Origin: Enterocloster clostridioformis
Lineage (GTDB): Bacteria > Bacillota > Clostridia > Lachnospirales > Lachnospiraceae
Length of the DNA stretch: 64,000 bases
Reading direction: 5' to 3'
NCBI RefSeq assembly: GCF_020297485.1
Contig: NZ_JAIWZC010000001.1
Location: 3,968,001 to 4,032,000, forward strand
In this document: positions 53,223-60,706 of the stretch, in pieces
Layout: each line of letters begins with the position of its first letter
Numbering within the stretch: position 1 is the first letter of the stretch
The notes under the pieces: generated by a model
The model's database searches: none
Seen by the model: the letters and a program-made list of their open reading frames with translations, nothing else
What the model was told of the DNA's origin: nothing
Made by a program: the position numbers and the translations under genes

Positions 53223-53560
53223 CAGTAAAATTAATCCCTAACAATTCTTCCACAGCTTCTCTGGGAACCCTGTCCAGTTTGCGTGACTGATAGTAGGTAT
53301 GCCCTTTTGAAATCATAAGTCTTTTTGCTTCTCTTATGATGTCTGCTGCGAATGAAGTCCCATAACCTAGTATAACTCGATTTTAATAAGTTTACATTAT
53401 TATCCTGAAAACCAAGGGAAACGTGCGCCCAAAGCACGGACACGTAAGCCAATAAATCAGATTACTACCAATGCTTAAATTGTAAGCTTATTTAAATCGA
53501 GTTATACTAGTTCTATTAAATCTTTTTTTGTTACTGTAATCATGTTCCTCCTTTCCATAG
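53223..53560 (-). pseudogene. xis: Excisionase-like DUF3173 gene split by a MITE
   Basis: On the minus strand AAAGGAGG and an ATG near 53544 begin ITVTKKDLIELG. After removal of the insertion at 53371-53506, the frame continues exactly into YGTSFAADIIREAKRLM, KGHTYYQSRKLDRVP and EAVEELLGINFTDKSN. This is the small DUF3173 protein that precedes the integrase in Tn916-like elements and likely acts in excision. The insertion is after ~11 codons, so the gene is almost certainly inactivated. Confidence 0.75.
53371..53506. mobile_element. 136-bp MITE-like insertion with 26-bp terminal inverted repeats
   Basis: TATAACTCGATTTTAATAAG... at the left end mirrors ...CTTATTTAAATCGAGTTATA at the right end, with only two mismatches over 26 bp. 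Both ends are flanked by CTAG (53367-53370, 53507-53510), and the host frame is restored when one CTAG copy and the element are removed. It has no coding capacity; a CGTGC-GCACG hairpin lies inside. A TA duplication instead of CTAG is also compatible. Confidence 0.85.
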
Positions 53561-53653
53561 ACCAGATATGGAACCCTCAATATCTGTCTATATTATATCA
53601 GATTTTGTGGCAAAAGTAATATTAAGATTGTATTTCCTGCGAATAGTTATTTG

Positions 53654-53682
53654 ATTTTGAATGAAAAATTTTCATTCAAAAT
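53654..53682. repeat. Perfect 29-bp palindrome
   Basis: ATTTTGAATGAAAA-a-TTTTCATTCAAAAT has 14-bp arms around one base. It lies between the DUF3173 gene and a ~400-bp stretch without a convincing gene. It may be a regulator operator or a protein-binding site. Confidence 0.8.
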
Positions 53683-53683
53683 G

Positions 53684-54060
53684 GTATCTAAGCAAACCGA
53701 ACAGCTTTCGCTAAAGCTCATGGGAATCCCCCCTGCATGGTTCTCATCCAGCCGTACCCTTTGCCAGCGGTGCTACATCATCACACGGACTAAGGCTGTA
53801 CGGAAGTATCATTATCACGATAGAAAGGTCATGGCGGCAGCTCTGCGGCAAGCTGCTTATGGAACGCTGGCAGGAATCGCTATCCGGTTTCATCCCTCCT
53901 TTGGTGGATTACGGCGTGCCAGCCCAACGGCTCTCTTTCTATCGAAACGTATTCGGCTGCTTTATGCTGCGTTGATTAGACGCTTTCTTTTTCAAGGAAC
54001 AATCCGGCTTTGTCAGCCTGTTAAAATGCACTGGTGATAATGCACTTTAATAGACTGGCA
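53684..54060. other. No supportable gene; GC-richer spacer in the element
   Basis: A plus-strand frame of 128 codons crosses this stretch, but its composition (many Arg, Leu, Cys, no family motif) and lack of a ribosome site argue against it. I see no RNA motif that I can name. Confidence 0.4.
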
Positions 54061-54061
54061 A

Positions 54062-54107
54062 GCTCTGTCTGGGAAGCATGGGCTTGTCCATGCTTCCACA
54101 GGAGAGC
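54062..54107. terminator. Long hairpin downstream of the Orf8-like gene
   Basis: GGAAGCATGG (54072-54081) and CCATGCTTCC (54088-54097) pair perfectly, and outer bases GCTCT/AGAGC extend the stem. It follows the minus-strand stop at 54114, but a U-tract is lacking. Confidence 0.45.
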
Positions 54108-54113
54108 GTTATT

Positions 54114-54353
54114 TTAGTTTGGCTCCCTGATTTCAAAAGATAAAATCTTTGCAATCAGACGTGTTTCCATCCGGCGGCGTAGGGTTTCATCTACAACCAT
54201 GTGGGTATTCCCATATTCATCTTTCATGGGACGCATGGAACGGCTGGCAATAAAACCGCTATAATGGCGTACAATCTGATTGATTGCTTCAATATCGCCG
54301 TCCGCAGCCTTTACAATCACAGGAAACGGAATCATAGGGTGCTTTGCTGTCAT
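54114..54353 (-). CDS. Tn916 Orf8-like helix-turn-helix protein
   Basis: The 79-residue protein (PFPVIVKAADGDIEAINQIVRHYSGFI in parts, C-terminal ETRLIAKILSFEI) matches the small HTH protein encoded next to Orf7 in Tn916-family elements. It overlaps the sigma-factor gene by 4 bp (ATGA), showing coupling. It is believed to help the Orf7 sigma-like factor control conjugation genes. Confidence 0.82.
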   Translation of the reverse strand: MTAKHPMIPFPVIVKAADGDIEAINQIVRHYSGFIASRSMRPMKDEYGNTHMVVDETLRRRMETRLIAKILSFEIREPN

Positions 54354-54772
54354 GTTTCTTCCTCCATGAATTTTTTGATAAATTCCAGTCCGGCGTGTCT
54401 TCTTCTCTGGATGGTAGAACGGTTGACTTCCAGAATTTTTGAAATTTCCGTATCGTCAAATCCGAGGAAATAATATCTCAAGATAACATCACGTTTCTTT
54501 CCGTCCAGATTTTCCAACGCTTCTGCTAACAGGCTGTTTTCAATACGGACAGTAAACCCGTCCATTTCAAAAGTATGGAAGTGGGATGGATAGGTGTCTT
54601 TGGAAGAAAGCAAGTTGACGGTGTAATCGTCCATATCACAGAACAGGGTTTCACGTTTACACTGTCTGGATAACGCTTTGAGGTAGTCTTTACGTTCATC
54701 CTCCATAGCGACCTTGCAGATGTAATCAAACTGGTTCTCTATGGTTGTCTGAAATTCAGATGGCTTCATCAT
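54350..54772 (-). CDS. Tn916 Orf7-like sigma-70-family factor
   Basis: The 140-residue protein has the sigma region 4-like C-terminus: LDGKKRDVILRYYFLGFDDTEISKILEVNRSTIQRRRHAGLEF (in parts). The N-terminal half is typical of Tn916 Orf7. In Tn916 transcription through orf7/orf8 drives int-xis and transfer. The second Met (54769) may be the true start. Confidence 0.85.
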   Translation of the reverse strand: MMKPSEFQTTIENQFDYICKVAMEDERKDYLKALSRQCKRETLFCDMDDYTVNLLSSKDTYPSHFHTFEMDGFTVRIENSLLAEALENLDGKKRDVILRYYFLGFDDTEISKILEVNRSTIQRRRHAGLEFIKKFMEEET

Positions 54773-54898
54773 TACTCACCCCCTTTCTTGCCTTAAAAGA
54801 GGGTAAAAGATTTCTTGACTTCCCCCTTTCGTGCTTAGTCCCGACACGAAAGGGTTGTTTGTTGCATTATCTGTTAAATTTCCTAATTTCTAATGACA

Positions 54899-55194
54899 CA
54901 GCAATAAGAATAGGTACAAAGCCATCTGTCATACGGCATTTTAGAACAATTCAAAATGATGTTCGCATTTATAGGCAAAAAAAGGAAGCGCAAAAAATGC
55001 ACTCCCTTTTTTAAATATAAACATCGCTTATTCTTTATAAAGTTTTTGTACTTAAAAACTATATCTCTACCAATAAGAGCTGATTCGGCATTTTTAGCAG
55101 CCGATAACCCTATTCCGCTTGTTGCCGCTAAGAATGCGCTTACAGAATCCGCTGTAAATTGTGTACCACGTAAAAAAGTTTCAGTATTAGTTTT
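54899..55194 (-). pseudogene. Possible gene remnant downstream of the cargo genes
   Basis: One minus-strand frame stays open from about 55175. Its first half has protein-like composition (ETFLRGTQFTADSVSAFLA, then GIGLSAAKNAESALIG). No start codon or ribosome site is visible, and the later part runs through a terminator hairpin. It could be the tail of a lost gene or chance. Confidence 0.25.
54976..55014. terminator. Bidirectional terminator of the element cargo
   Basis: AAAAAAGGAAGCGC-aaaaaat-GCACTCCCTTTTTT forms a stem with A- and T-runs on both sides. It lies downstream of the minus-strand cargo genes and also facing the Orf7 gene. Confidence 0.75.
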
Positions 55195-55209
55195 TAATTA
55201 CAGCCAGTT

Positions 55210-55497
55210 CTAACTTCTATTTTTCAGTCTACGAAAAACTACGCAAATAAGTACAATAGCCGCAGAAATATAGCTGGTTCTTAAACGCCACGTTTTCAAG
55301 TACGGATTACTTGTTATTAAACAATATATGCTTACAATTAATATCGGAACATATAGTATGGCAAGCGCCATGAGAGATAGAGTAGATACCTTTTCATCAT
55401 ATTTTCCTATCTTTTTTTGTTTTCTTATATCTAGCGCTAACGTAATAATAATAAGTACTACCAAAATATCAGGTAATAGCATCAGCCAGTCTTCCAT
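55210..55497 (-). CDS. Small membrane protein of unknown function (possible immunity protein)
   Basis: The 95-residue protein has three predicted membrane helices (~5-22, ~42-62, ~74-88) separated by short basic loops (RKQKKIGKYDEK) and a basic C-terminus RRLKNRS. I recognise no family. It starts 19 bp after the stop of the secreted-protein gene on the same strand, so they form one unit. A small multi-helix protein behind an exported one resembles immunity/toxin pairs, but that is only an analogy. Confidence 0.65.
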   Translation of the reverse strand: MEDWLMLLPDILVVLIIITLALDIRKQKKIGKYDEKVSTLSLMALAILYVPILIVSIYCLITSNPYLKTWRLRTSYISAAIVLICVVFRRLKNRS

Positions 55498-55516
55498 TTA
55501 GTCCACTCCCTTAAAT

Positions 55517-56215
55517 TTAATGCCCCCAACGCCTTGACCACGAAACATTTTTGGCTAAAAGTTCTGTTTTAGAGGAATCCATATAAATATTTCCTTTATA
55601 CCTGTAGTATATTTTTCCAGTAGACTTACTTACACATCTTTTACCATCAAAATAAATACTGTCAGGAATGTACGAACCACCATGACTAATCACGACATCA
55701 ATCATAGCTCCTGCTACTACACCTGCATCTCCTGCTCCTAAACCAAGCGAAGTAATTATGGCCGCCTTTACCACAGATAATGTAAATTGGTGAATCTTCA
55801 AACTAAATGTTTCGGTATGTGGCTTATATTGGCACGAACTTGCTCTTGTTGTCAAATTATCGGAATTGGATATCGAATTACTAGAATCAGGTGCCGTAAT
55901 TGGATATTCAAAATGCTGCCTTTGTTCTGTCGAGGGAATGATTACCATATGTTCATCAACTTTTATGCTAACACTATCCACAACAACTCTGTCCTTCTGA
56001 ATTTCTCCATATTCTGTATACAAAGTCGTTTCTCCGTTAATAGTCATGTAATATTTAGCATACATTGTTGTATCTGTATCTTTTTGCTCAATAATCTTAA
56101 TGCCATTTAATGTATCAGCTCCTACAGATGAGGCGAATACTGATTGCGCTGACAATGAAAATAACATGACAACTGCTAAAACTACAGAAATCATCTTTTT
56201 AAATATTCCTTTCAT
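55517..56215 (-). CDS. Secreted protein of unknown function, cargo of the conjugative element
   Basis: The 232-residue product has a Sec signal peptide (MKGIFKKMISVVLAVVMLFS..., cleavage after SVFA). A beta-rich middle region (YYMTINGETTLYTEYGE) follows, then a Ser/Asn linker, a hydrophobic Ala/Gly-rich stretch (VVKAAIITSLGLGAGDAGVV, ~150-170) that could insert in membranes, and a C-terminal aromatic/basic part ending SWSRRWGH. No known family is evident. Layout and neighbour suggest a bacteriocin-like or surface factor; this is inference. Start 56215 has AAGGGAG upstream. Confidence 0.7.
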   Translation of the reverse strand: MKGIFKKMISVVLAVVMLFSLSAQSVFASSVGADTLNGIKIIEQKDTDTTMYAKYYMTINGETTLYTEYGEIQKDRVVVDSVSIKVDEHMVIIPSTEQRQHFEYPITAPDSSNSISNSDNLTTRASSCQYKPHTETFSLKIHQFTLSVVKAAIITSLGLGAGDAGVVAGAMIDVVISHGGSYIPDSIYFDGKRCVSKSTGKIYYRYKGNIYMDSSKTELLAKNVSWSRRWGH

Positions 56216-56297
56216 ATTCCTTTTTCTCCCTTCTCTGCATTTGTTCAAAAATTATTTACAAAGAATCAATAACTCCTATTTACATGTGCACTTTTGT

Positions 56298-56313
56298 GTT
56301 AGCTATAGCTAAC
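56298..56313. promoter_or_regulatory. Perfect 16-bp palindrome, probable operator of the cargo promoter
   Basis: GTTAGCTATAGCTAAC lies 3-4 bp downstream of the -10 box, over the expected transcription start. That is a classical repressor site position. Confidence 0.7.
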
Positions 56314-56316
56314 TTC

Positions 56317-56345
56317 ATAGTATCATATGTGCAATATTTTGTCAA
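56317..56345 (-). promoter_or_regulatory. Sigma-A promoter of the secreted-protein gene
   Basis: On the minus strand TTGACA (56345-56340), a 17-bp spacer, and TACTAT (56322-56317). Confidence 0.75.
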
Positions 56346-56435
56346 TCGTCCCACAAAGCATTGTTTTAATATATTTTTTCACCAAAGTGAAAAGTTGATT
56401 TATTTCCACTTTCTAATTAATAGTCATCTGGCTAA

Positions 56436-57359
56436 TTACTGAGCTTTCATACTACACAATATCTTCCATTTCCCCTCATCTTTCTCCAATACAAGTTTAA
56501 ACTGCGACACCTGTGTTGTCATGGTCTGGTTATCCAGATATTTCACCGCAAGGGAAGCTGTCACCTGATTCCCTTTTCGGTTGTAAACCGGATTCACCAG
56601 TTCCGAGAAGATATATTCTTTCCCAACAGGTTTCAGCACGCCCTCATTCACATAATAGGTCAGCTCCTTTGCGGTTGCCGTAGGGTACAGCTTGAAAAAG
56701 GTAGTGAGAAATTCGTTGATTTCCTCCGTAGTGATGGAATCCACCGTACCGTCACTTTGTACTGCTTTTGGAGTGTAGCCGGATTTTACGGGAACGCTGG
56801 TGATGGTAGGATTCTGAACAATCGTCAGGTTTCCAGAGCCATCCACATAGACTGTCACCTGATAAGCGGAACGGACGGTTTTACTGGATTCCCCCTCTGT
56901 GATACGCTGTTCTACCGTATAGGTCACTTGATAATGCTGCTCCTTTTCTTCTATGATTTCCCATATCTGAAAGTCAGTCAGGGCAGACGATACGGGGATG
57001 TCCTTTCGGACGGTATCTACATTCAGGGCTTGCAGTTCTCCCGTGAGATACCCTTTTAAAGCATTTGTCCGGTTATCAATGGAAGCGGCGGACTGTTCCC
57101 ATGAATAGTAGACTTCTGCGAAATTCTCCACAAAGTTTTCTATCTTGTGGGTGTCAATGATTTTTTCCTCAATCACTTTGGTTTCATGAACAGTGTGGAT
57201 GTCTATCGCCGTGAAATTCTTATAGACGGCAAACAGGAAACTCACCGCCAGAAGCACCCACAGGGCAATCACGGTTTTTTTGTGGGTATTGACTTTGTAA
57301 ACTTTCAGCTTCTTTTCTTTCTGCTTTTTCTGGTTTTCCTCTTTTCTAATCTGAATCAT
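56436..57359 (-). CDS. Conjugal transfer protein TcpC (Tn916 Orf13)
   Basis: The 307-residue bitopic protein has a basic cytoplasmic N-terminus, one helix (ALWVLLAVSFLFAVYKNF, ~32-50) and two NTF2-like domains, as in TcpC/VirB8 proteins. The C-terminus has KLVLEKDEGKWKILCSMKA. It is a structural part of the mating channel at the membrane. It follows orf14 by 15 bp in the transfer operon. Confidence 0.9.
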   Translation of the reverse strand: MIQIRKEENQKKQKEKKLKVYKVNTHKKTVIALWVLLAVSFLFAVYKNFTAIDIHTVHETKVIEEKIIDTHKIENFVENFAEVYYSWEQSAASIDNRTNALKGYLTGELQALNVDTVRKDIPVSSALTDFQIWEIIEEKEQHYQVTYTVEQRITEGESSKTVRSAYQVTVYVDGSGNLTIVQNPTITSVPVKSGYTPKAVQSDGTVDSITTEEINEFLTTFFKLYPTATAKELTYYVNEGVLKPVGKEYIFSELVNPVYNRKGNQVTASLAVKYLDNQTMTTQVSQFKLVLEKDEGKWKILCSMKAQ

Positions 57360-57374
57360 ATCGGTTCATCCTTT

Positions 57375-58379
57375 CTATTGTTTGATTCGTCCGGCTCCGG
57401 CAAGGTGCTGTTGCCAGTAGGAGCCTGTCAGGTCTGCATAACCAATGGGATTTCCGGCATGGTACATCTGGTTATTTCCCACATATAGCCCCACATGGGT
57501 GATATAGGTTCCGGCGTTATAGGTGGAGTGGAAAAAGACCAAATCCCCTGCTTTTGCTTCGGACAGAGGGATGTGCTGTGTTACATTGTACTGTTCCTGT
57601 GCTGTCCGTGGCAGGGCGATTCCTGCCTTGCCATAGCACCACTGCACCAGTCCCGAACAGTCAAAGGAAGTGGAGGGGGAATCGCCCCCGTACACATACG
57701 TCCAGCCCTCATACTTTAAGGCTTCCTCCATGATAGCCTGCACCGTTTCATCATCAAACTGTGCCACGGTCAGGTATTCCGATACCAAGAAGACATAGAA
57801 CATATTTCCGTAGGAATACCGCCAGCCCCCGTTTTTCTCTACGGCAACAGGGTTGGTGTAGGTGACTTTCTTTCCGCCGGATTTTTCCCTTGCGAAGCTC
57901 TCTGCCAGTTCAAAGGTGTACTTTTTCCCGTGTCCTGCCACATAGTCCAGGAAGCCGCCGCCGTAATTGTAGGATTGAATCACACTGTTTAGGTCACAGC
58001 CCTTTGTTTCTGCTGCTGTAAGCAGTTCCGAGAAATATTTGCAGCCCTGTTTGATGGATTCCTCTGTGTTAAGGGAGTTCGGGGGAATACCCAGAGATTC
58101 CGAGGACTGCATAACGTCTTCCAGCGTGCCGCCGGATTCCACCTGAATGATGGCGAGCAGCACATTTAAGTATTCCTCTATGCCATATTCCCTTGCATAC
58201 TTTTCCAGCATAGGTTTATGGGCGAGGACTTCCTGTGATACGCTCACGCCCCCATAGATAAGGTTTCCGCCACTTCCGCCGTCTTCCTCATCCGAGAAGA
58301 CAATCACCACCAAGAGGAGCATGGAGAACATCATCACGAACACGCCGGAACAGGCAAAGAAAAGGTGTCTTAACTTCAT
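57375..58379 (-). CDS. Cell-wall hydrolase of the conjugation machinery (Tn916 Orf14)
   Basis: The 334-residue protein (Orf14 is ~333) has a membrane anchor (~8-27), a lysozyme-like domain with catalytic Glu in IIQVESGGT, and an NlpC/P60 peptidase. The peptidase has Cys in STSFDCSGLVQWCYG (~235) and His in ITHVGLYVGN. It opens the peptidoglycan for the transfer channel. Start 58379 follows AGGGGAG and overlaps the orf15 stop (ATGA). Confidence 0.93.
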   Translation of the reverse strand: MKLRHLFFACSGVFVMMFSMLLLVVIVFSDEEDGGSGGNLIYGGVSVSQEVLAHKPMLEKYAREYGIEEYLNVLLAIIQVESGGTLEDVMQSSESLGIPPNSLNTEESIKQGCKYFSELLTAAETKGCDLNSVIQSYNYGGGFLDYVAGHGKKYTFELAESFAREKSGGKKVTYTNPVAVEKNGGWRYSYGNMFYVFLVSEYLTVAQFDDETVQAIMEEALKYEGWTYVYGGDSPSTSFDCSGLVQWCYGKAGIALPRTAQEQYNVTQHIPLSEAKAGDLVFFHSTYNAGTYITHVGLYVGNNQMYHAGNPIGYADLTGSYWQQHLAGAGRIKQ

Positions 58380-60706
58380 GTTTTCTCCCCTTTCTTTTGT
58401 TTGGCAGCCGCTTTTCCCGTTTTTGTCCACTCCTTTCTGGCGGTGGTACGCCGGATGGTAAAGTTCGATTCCTTAACCACAGGGGCAGCCCGTTTTCTTT
58501 CCGGTATCACAGGAGCCGTATCATTCTGGACAGTTCTTGCCGGACGGGGAGCAGCAGGTGTAATAGCAGGAGCTATCTTTTGTCTTTCATCTGGTTTGTC
58601 TGGGGAAGCCGGAGGGACTATCTGGCGTTCTGTCCTTACAGGCGGTATCTGTTCGTGGTGGATGGAAGCCGCTTTTACCACCGGAACCGAAGTCCGTTCC
58701 GCTACAGTTCCCCCATAAGAAACCTGCCCCCGTTCCCTAATAGCTGGGGAAGCTGGCTGCTTTGTCTTTGCAGTGGCAGGGCGTTCATGGACGGGAGCCA
58801 CCCCTTTGGGTGCTTCGGAAGCTGTCTTTTGCGTCTGTTTTGCCTGTTCCAGTTCCGCCCTGCGTTCTGCAATGGTCTGTCTGCGGCTTTCTGCCTGTGC
58901 GTTCCGCTGTTCAGCTCTGGCAGTTCGGGTCTGGGTCACACTGGAAGTAAAATCCCGTACTCCCTCTGACACCTGTTTTTTCCCGTGGTAAAGGGCGTAC
59001 TTTGCATTGACGGGCAAATCCTTTGCCTGCTCCCGAAGCTGTCCAGTAGTATCGGCTATTTTATCTTTGGTATCTGCCACCGCACCCACAGCAGAACCAG
59101 CCCGTTTCCATGCGGATTTCTTTTCCGGTGCTGCCTGTCCATTTGGTCGGGTGTGGTCTGCCTGTGTACGTTTGGAAGAGCCGGAGTTGGAAGCATTTCT
59201 CTGGTCTGAGCCAGCCTGCTTTCCTGCATGGTATGCAGCCGTTCCAGCCCCAAGAGCCGCCACAGAACGCCCTAACTTATGCTGTAAACGGTGCATATGG
59301 GCGTGCATGAGCATACGGGGTCTTCGCATGATACGGCTTCCCATGCTTTGGGAATCGCCACTCTGTAAGGAGAACATCCCCATCAAATCCCCCAGCTTGA
59401 AATAAATTCCGGCAAAGGTCACTATCTGCAAGAACGCCGTCAGGAAGAACGGATATTCCCCAGACAGGTTGTAGAGCATGGTGGAAATACTGAACGCTAC
59501 CGTGATAATCAGGGTGATTCCGGCTCTGGTAAGGATGGTGTTGAACAGTTTCGTGATGGCACGTTTTGACATCCCCTCAAAAGAGGGAACCATGCTAAGG
59601 AGAAAGCTCACAGGCAGGAACATGGCGTAGATGATAAAAAGCACCTGTGAGAAAATCATTATCCCCGTGAGCAGGAATACAAAAACAGAGATACCGATAT
59701 TGAACATGAACAGGAAGAAGACGGTTCCCAATCGGTTGATGGTCTTTGTGATGGTAAGGTTGGTGTTTTCCCTGTCTTCGATTTCCTCCACCACGATTTC
59801 TTCCCTGTCCTGCCCGTTGTTTTCATTTGGACTGGTTGAAAGCAGGCTTTCCACACGGTCTGCTCCAATGCTTTCCACATCCGAATTGCCGTATTGCAGC
59901 AGGAGCCACGGCTGCTTTACCTGAATGGAAAACAGGCTGTCCCGTATCAAATCCACGCTGTCTTTTCCCTGACTTTCCGAGTTGGGCAGCACAATCTTTG
60001 TGCCAAGGGTCAGGCTGGCATTGCTGATGTCTGCGGAAAATTCATTGATTTTCCCGATATAATCAGGAGCGTAGGCGATAAAGGCAGAGGACAGCACGAA
60101 CACTACCACAAAATTGACAACGGCATGGATGGCTTTTGTAGTTTCCCGTTTGATAAGCCCTGTGTAGGCAACGTAAATCCCCACCACCAGAATGAGAATC
60201 AGCAGGAACCCGATATAAAATCCCTCCGAGGACAAGCCGCCTGTGGTAACGCCTGCAAGGGTCTGCATATTTTTCCCGATGGAATCCGCCGTGGAGGAAA
60301 TGAAGTCCAGCGAGTAGGCTTCCTGAATCAGATACCCTGTGGCGTTGGAAAGGTACAAGCTGATGGTCCAGATAAAATTTGTGATGGCATACAGCCCGTA
60401 CATTACCTGTTTTCCGATACCGTCCAGCCAGTTCCACGGGAGCCAGTCCCATCCGCTGTCCACATAAAAATCAAGCTGGTAGTTGTCCAGAGGATATTTG
60501 CTGTATTCGTTGGCAGCGTCCACCGTATCATCCACCAGTCCGGCAGCGTGGGCGGCAGTACCGAAGACTGCCAGCAGCAGGAGGATGAGCAGGAGTGCCA
60601 GCAGCACTTTTCCTGCTATACTCCCGATTTTTTTTAAAGAGTTTTGTCCCTTTATCCGGCAAGGGACAAGGGCTGTCCCCTGCTGGATGGGCTTTCTTAT
60701 CTTCAT
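58376..60706 (-). CDS. VirB6/TrbL-like mobilome membrane protein (Tn916 Orf15)
   Basis: The 776-residue protein has a signal-like hydrophobic start (VLLALLLILLLLAVFGTAAHA), ~7 membrane helices up to residue ~470, and a long, basic, Pro/Ala/Gln-rich cytoplasmic tail (~500-776). The tail contains heptad-like RAEQRNAQAESRRQTIAERR (in parts). It forms the inner-membrane pore of the type IV secretion system. It overlaps orf16 by 4 bp. Confidence 0.92.
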   Translation of the reverse strand: MKIRKPIQQGTALVPCRIKGQNSLKKIGSIAGKVLLALLLILLLLAVFGTAAHAAGLVDDTVDAANEYSKYPLDNYQLDFYVDSGWDWLPWNWLDGIGKQVMYGLYAITNFIWTISLYLSNATGYLIQEAYSLDFISSTADSIGKNMQTLAGVTTGGLSSEGFYIGFLLILILVVGIYVAYTGLIKRETTKAIHAVVNFVVVFVLSSAFIAYAPDYIGKINEFSADISNASLTLGTKIVLPNSESQGKDSVDLIRDSLFSIQVKQPWLLLQYGNSDVESIGADRVESLLSTSPNENNGQDREEIVVEEIEDRENTNLTITKTINRLGTVFFLFMFNIGISVFVFLLTGIMIFSQVLFIIYAMFLPVSFLLSMVPSFEGMSKRAITKLFNTILTRAGITLIITVAFSISTMLYNLSGEYPFFLTAFLQIVTFAGIYFKLGDLMGMFSLQSGDSQSMGSRIMRRPRMLMHAHMHRLQHKLGRSVAALGAGTAAYHAGKQAGSDQRNASNSGSSKRTQADHTRPNGQAAPEKKSAWKRAGSAVGAVADTKDKIADTTGQLREQAKDLPVNAKYALYHGKKQVSEGVRDFTSSVTQTRTARAEQRNAQAESRRQTIAERRAELEQAKQTQKTASEAPKGVAPVHERPATAKTKQPASPAIRERGQVSYGGTVAERTSVPVVKAASIHHEQIPPVRTERQIVPPASPDKPDERQKIAPAITPAAPRPARTVQNDTAPVIPERKRAAPVVKESNFTIRRTTARKEWTKTGKAAAKQKKGEKT

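Noticed and set aside
53231..53452. A 73-codon minus-strand frame
   Set aside because: It runs out of the MITE into the Xis-like gene in the wrong frame; the correct frame gives the DUF3173 protein.
53651..54037. A 128-codon plus-strand frame in the element
   Set aside because: It starts inside the 29-bp palindrome, has no ribosome site or family motif, and opposes the orientation of all neighbours.
54956..55213. An 85-codon plus-strand frame (FIGKKRKRKKCTPFF...)
   Set aside because: It runs through a terminator hairpin, lacks a ribosome site, and the opposite strand holds a more protein-like remnant.
59894..60637. A 247-codon plus-strand frame opposite orf15
   Set aside because: It is antisense to the conserved VirB6-like membrane domain; no independent support.
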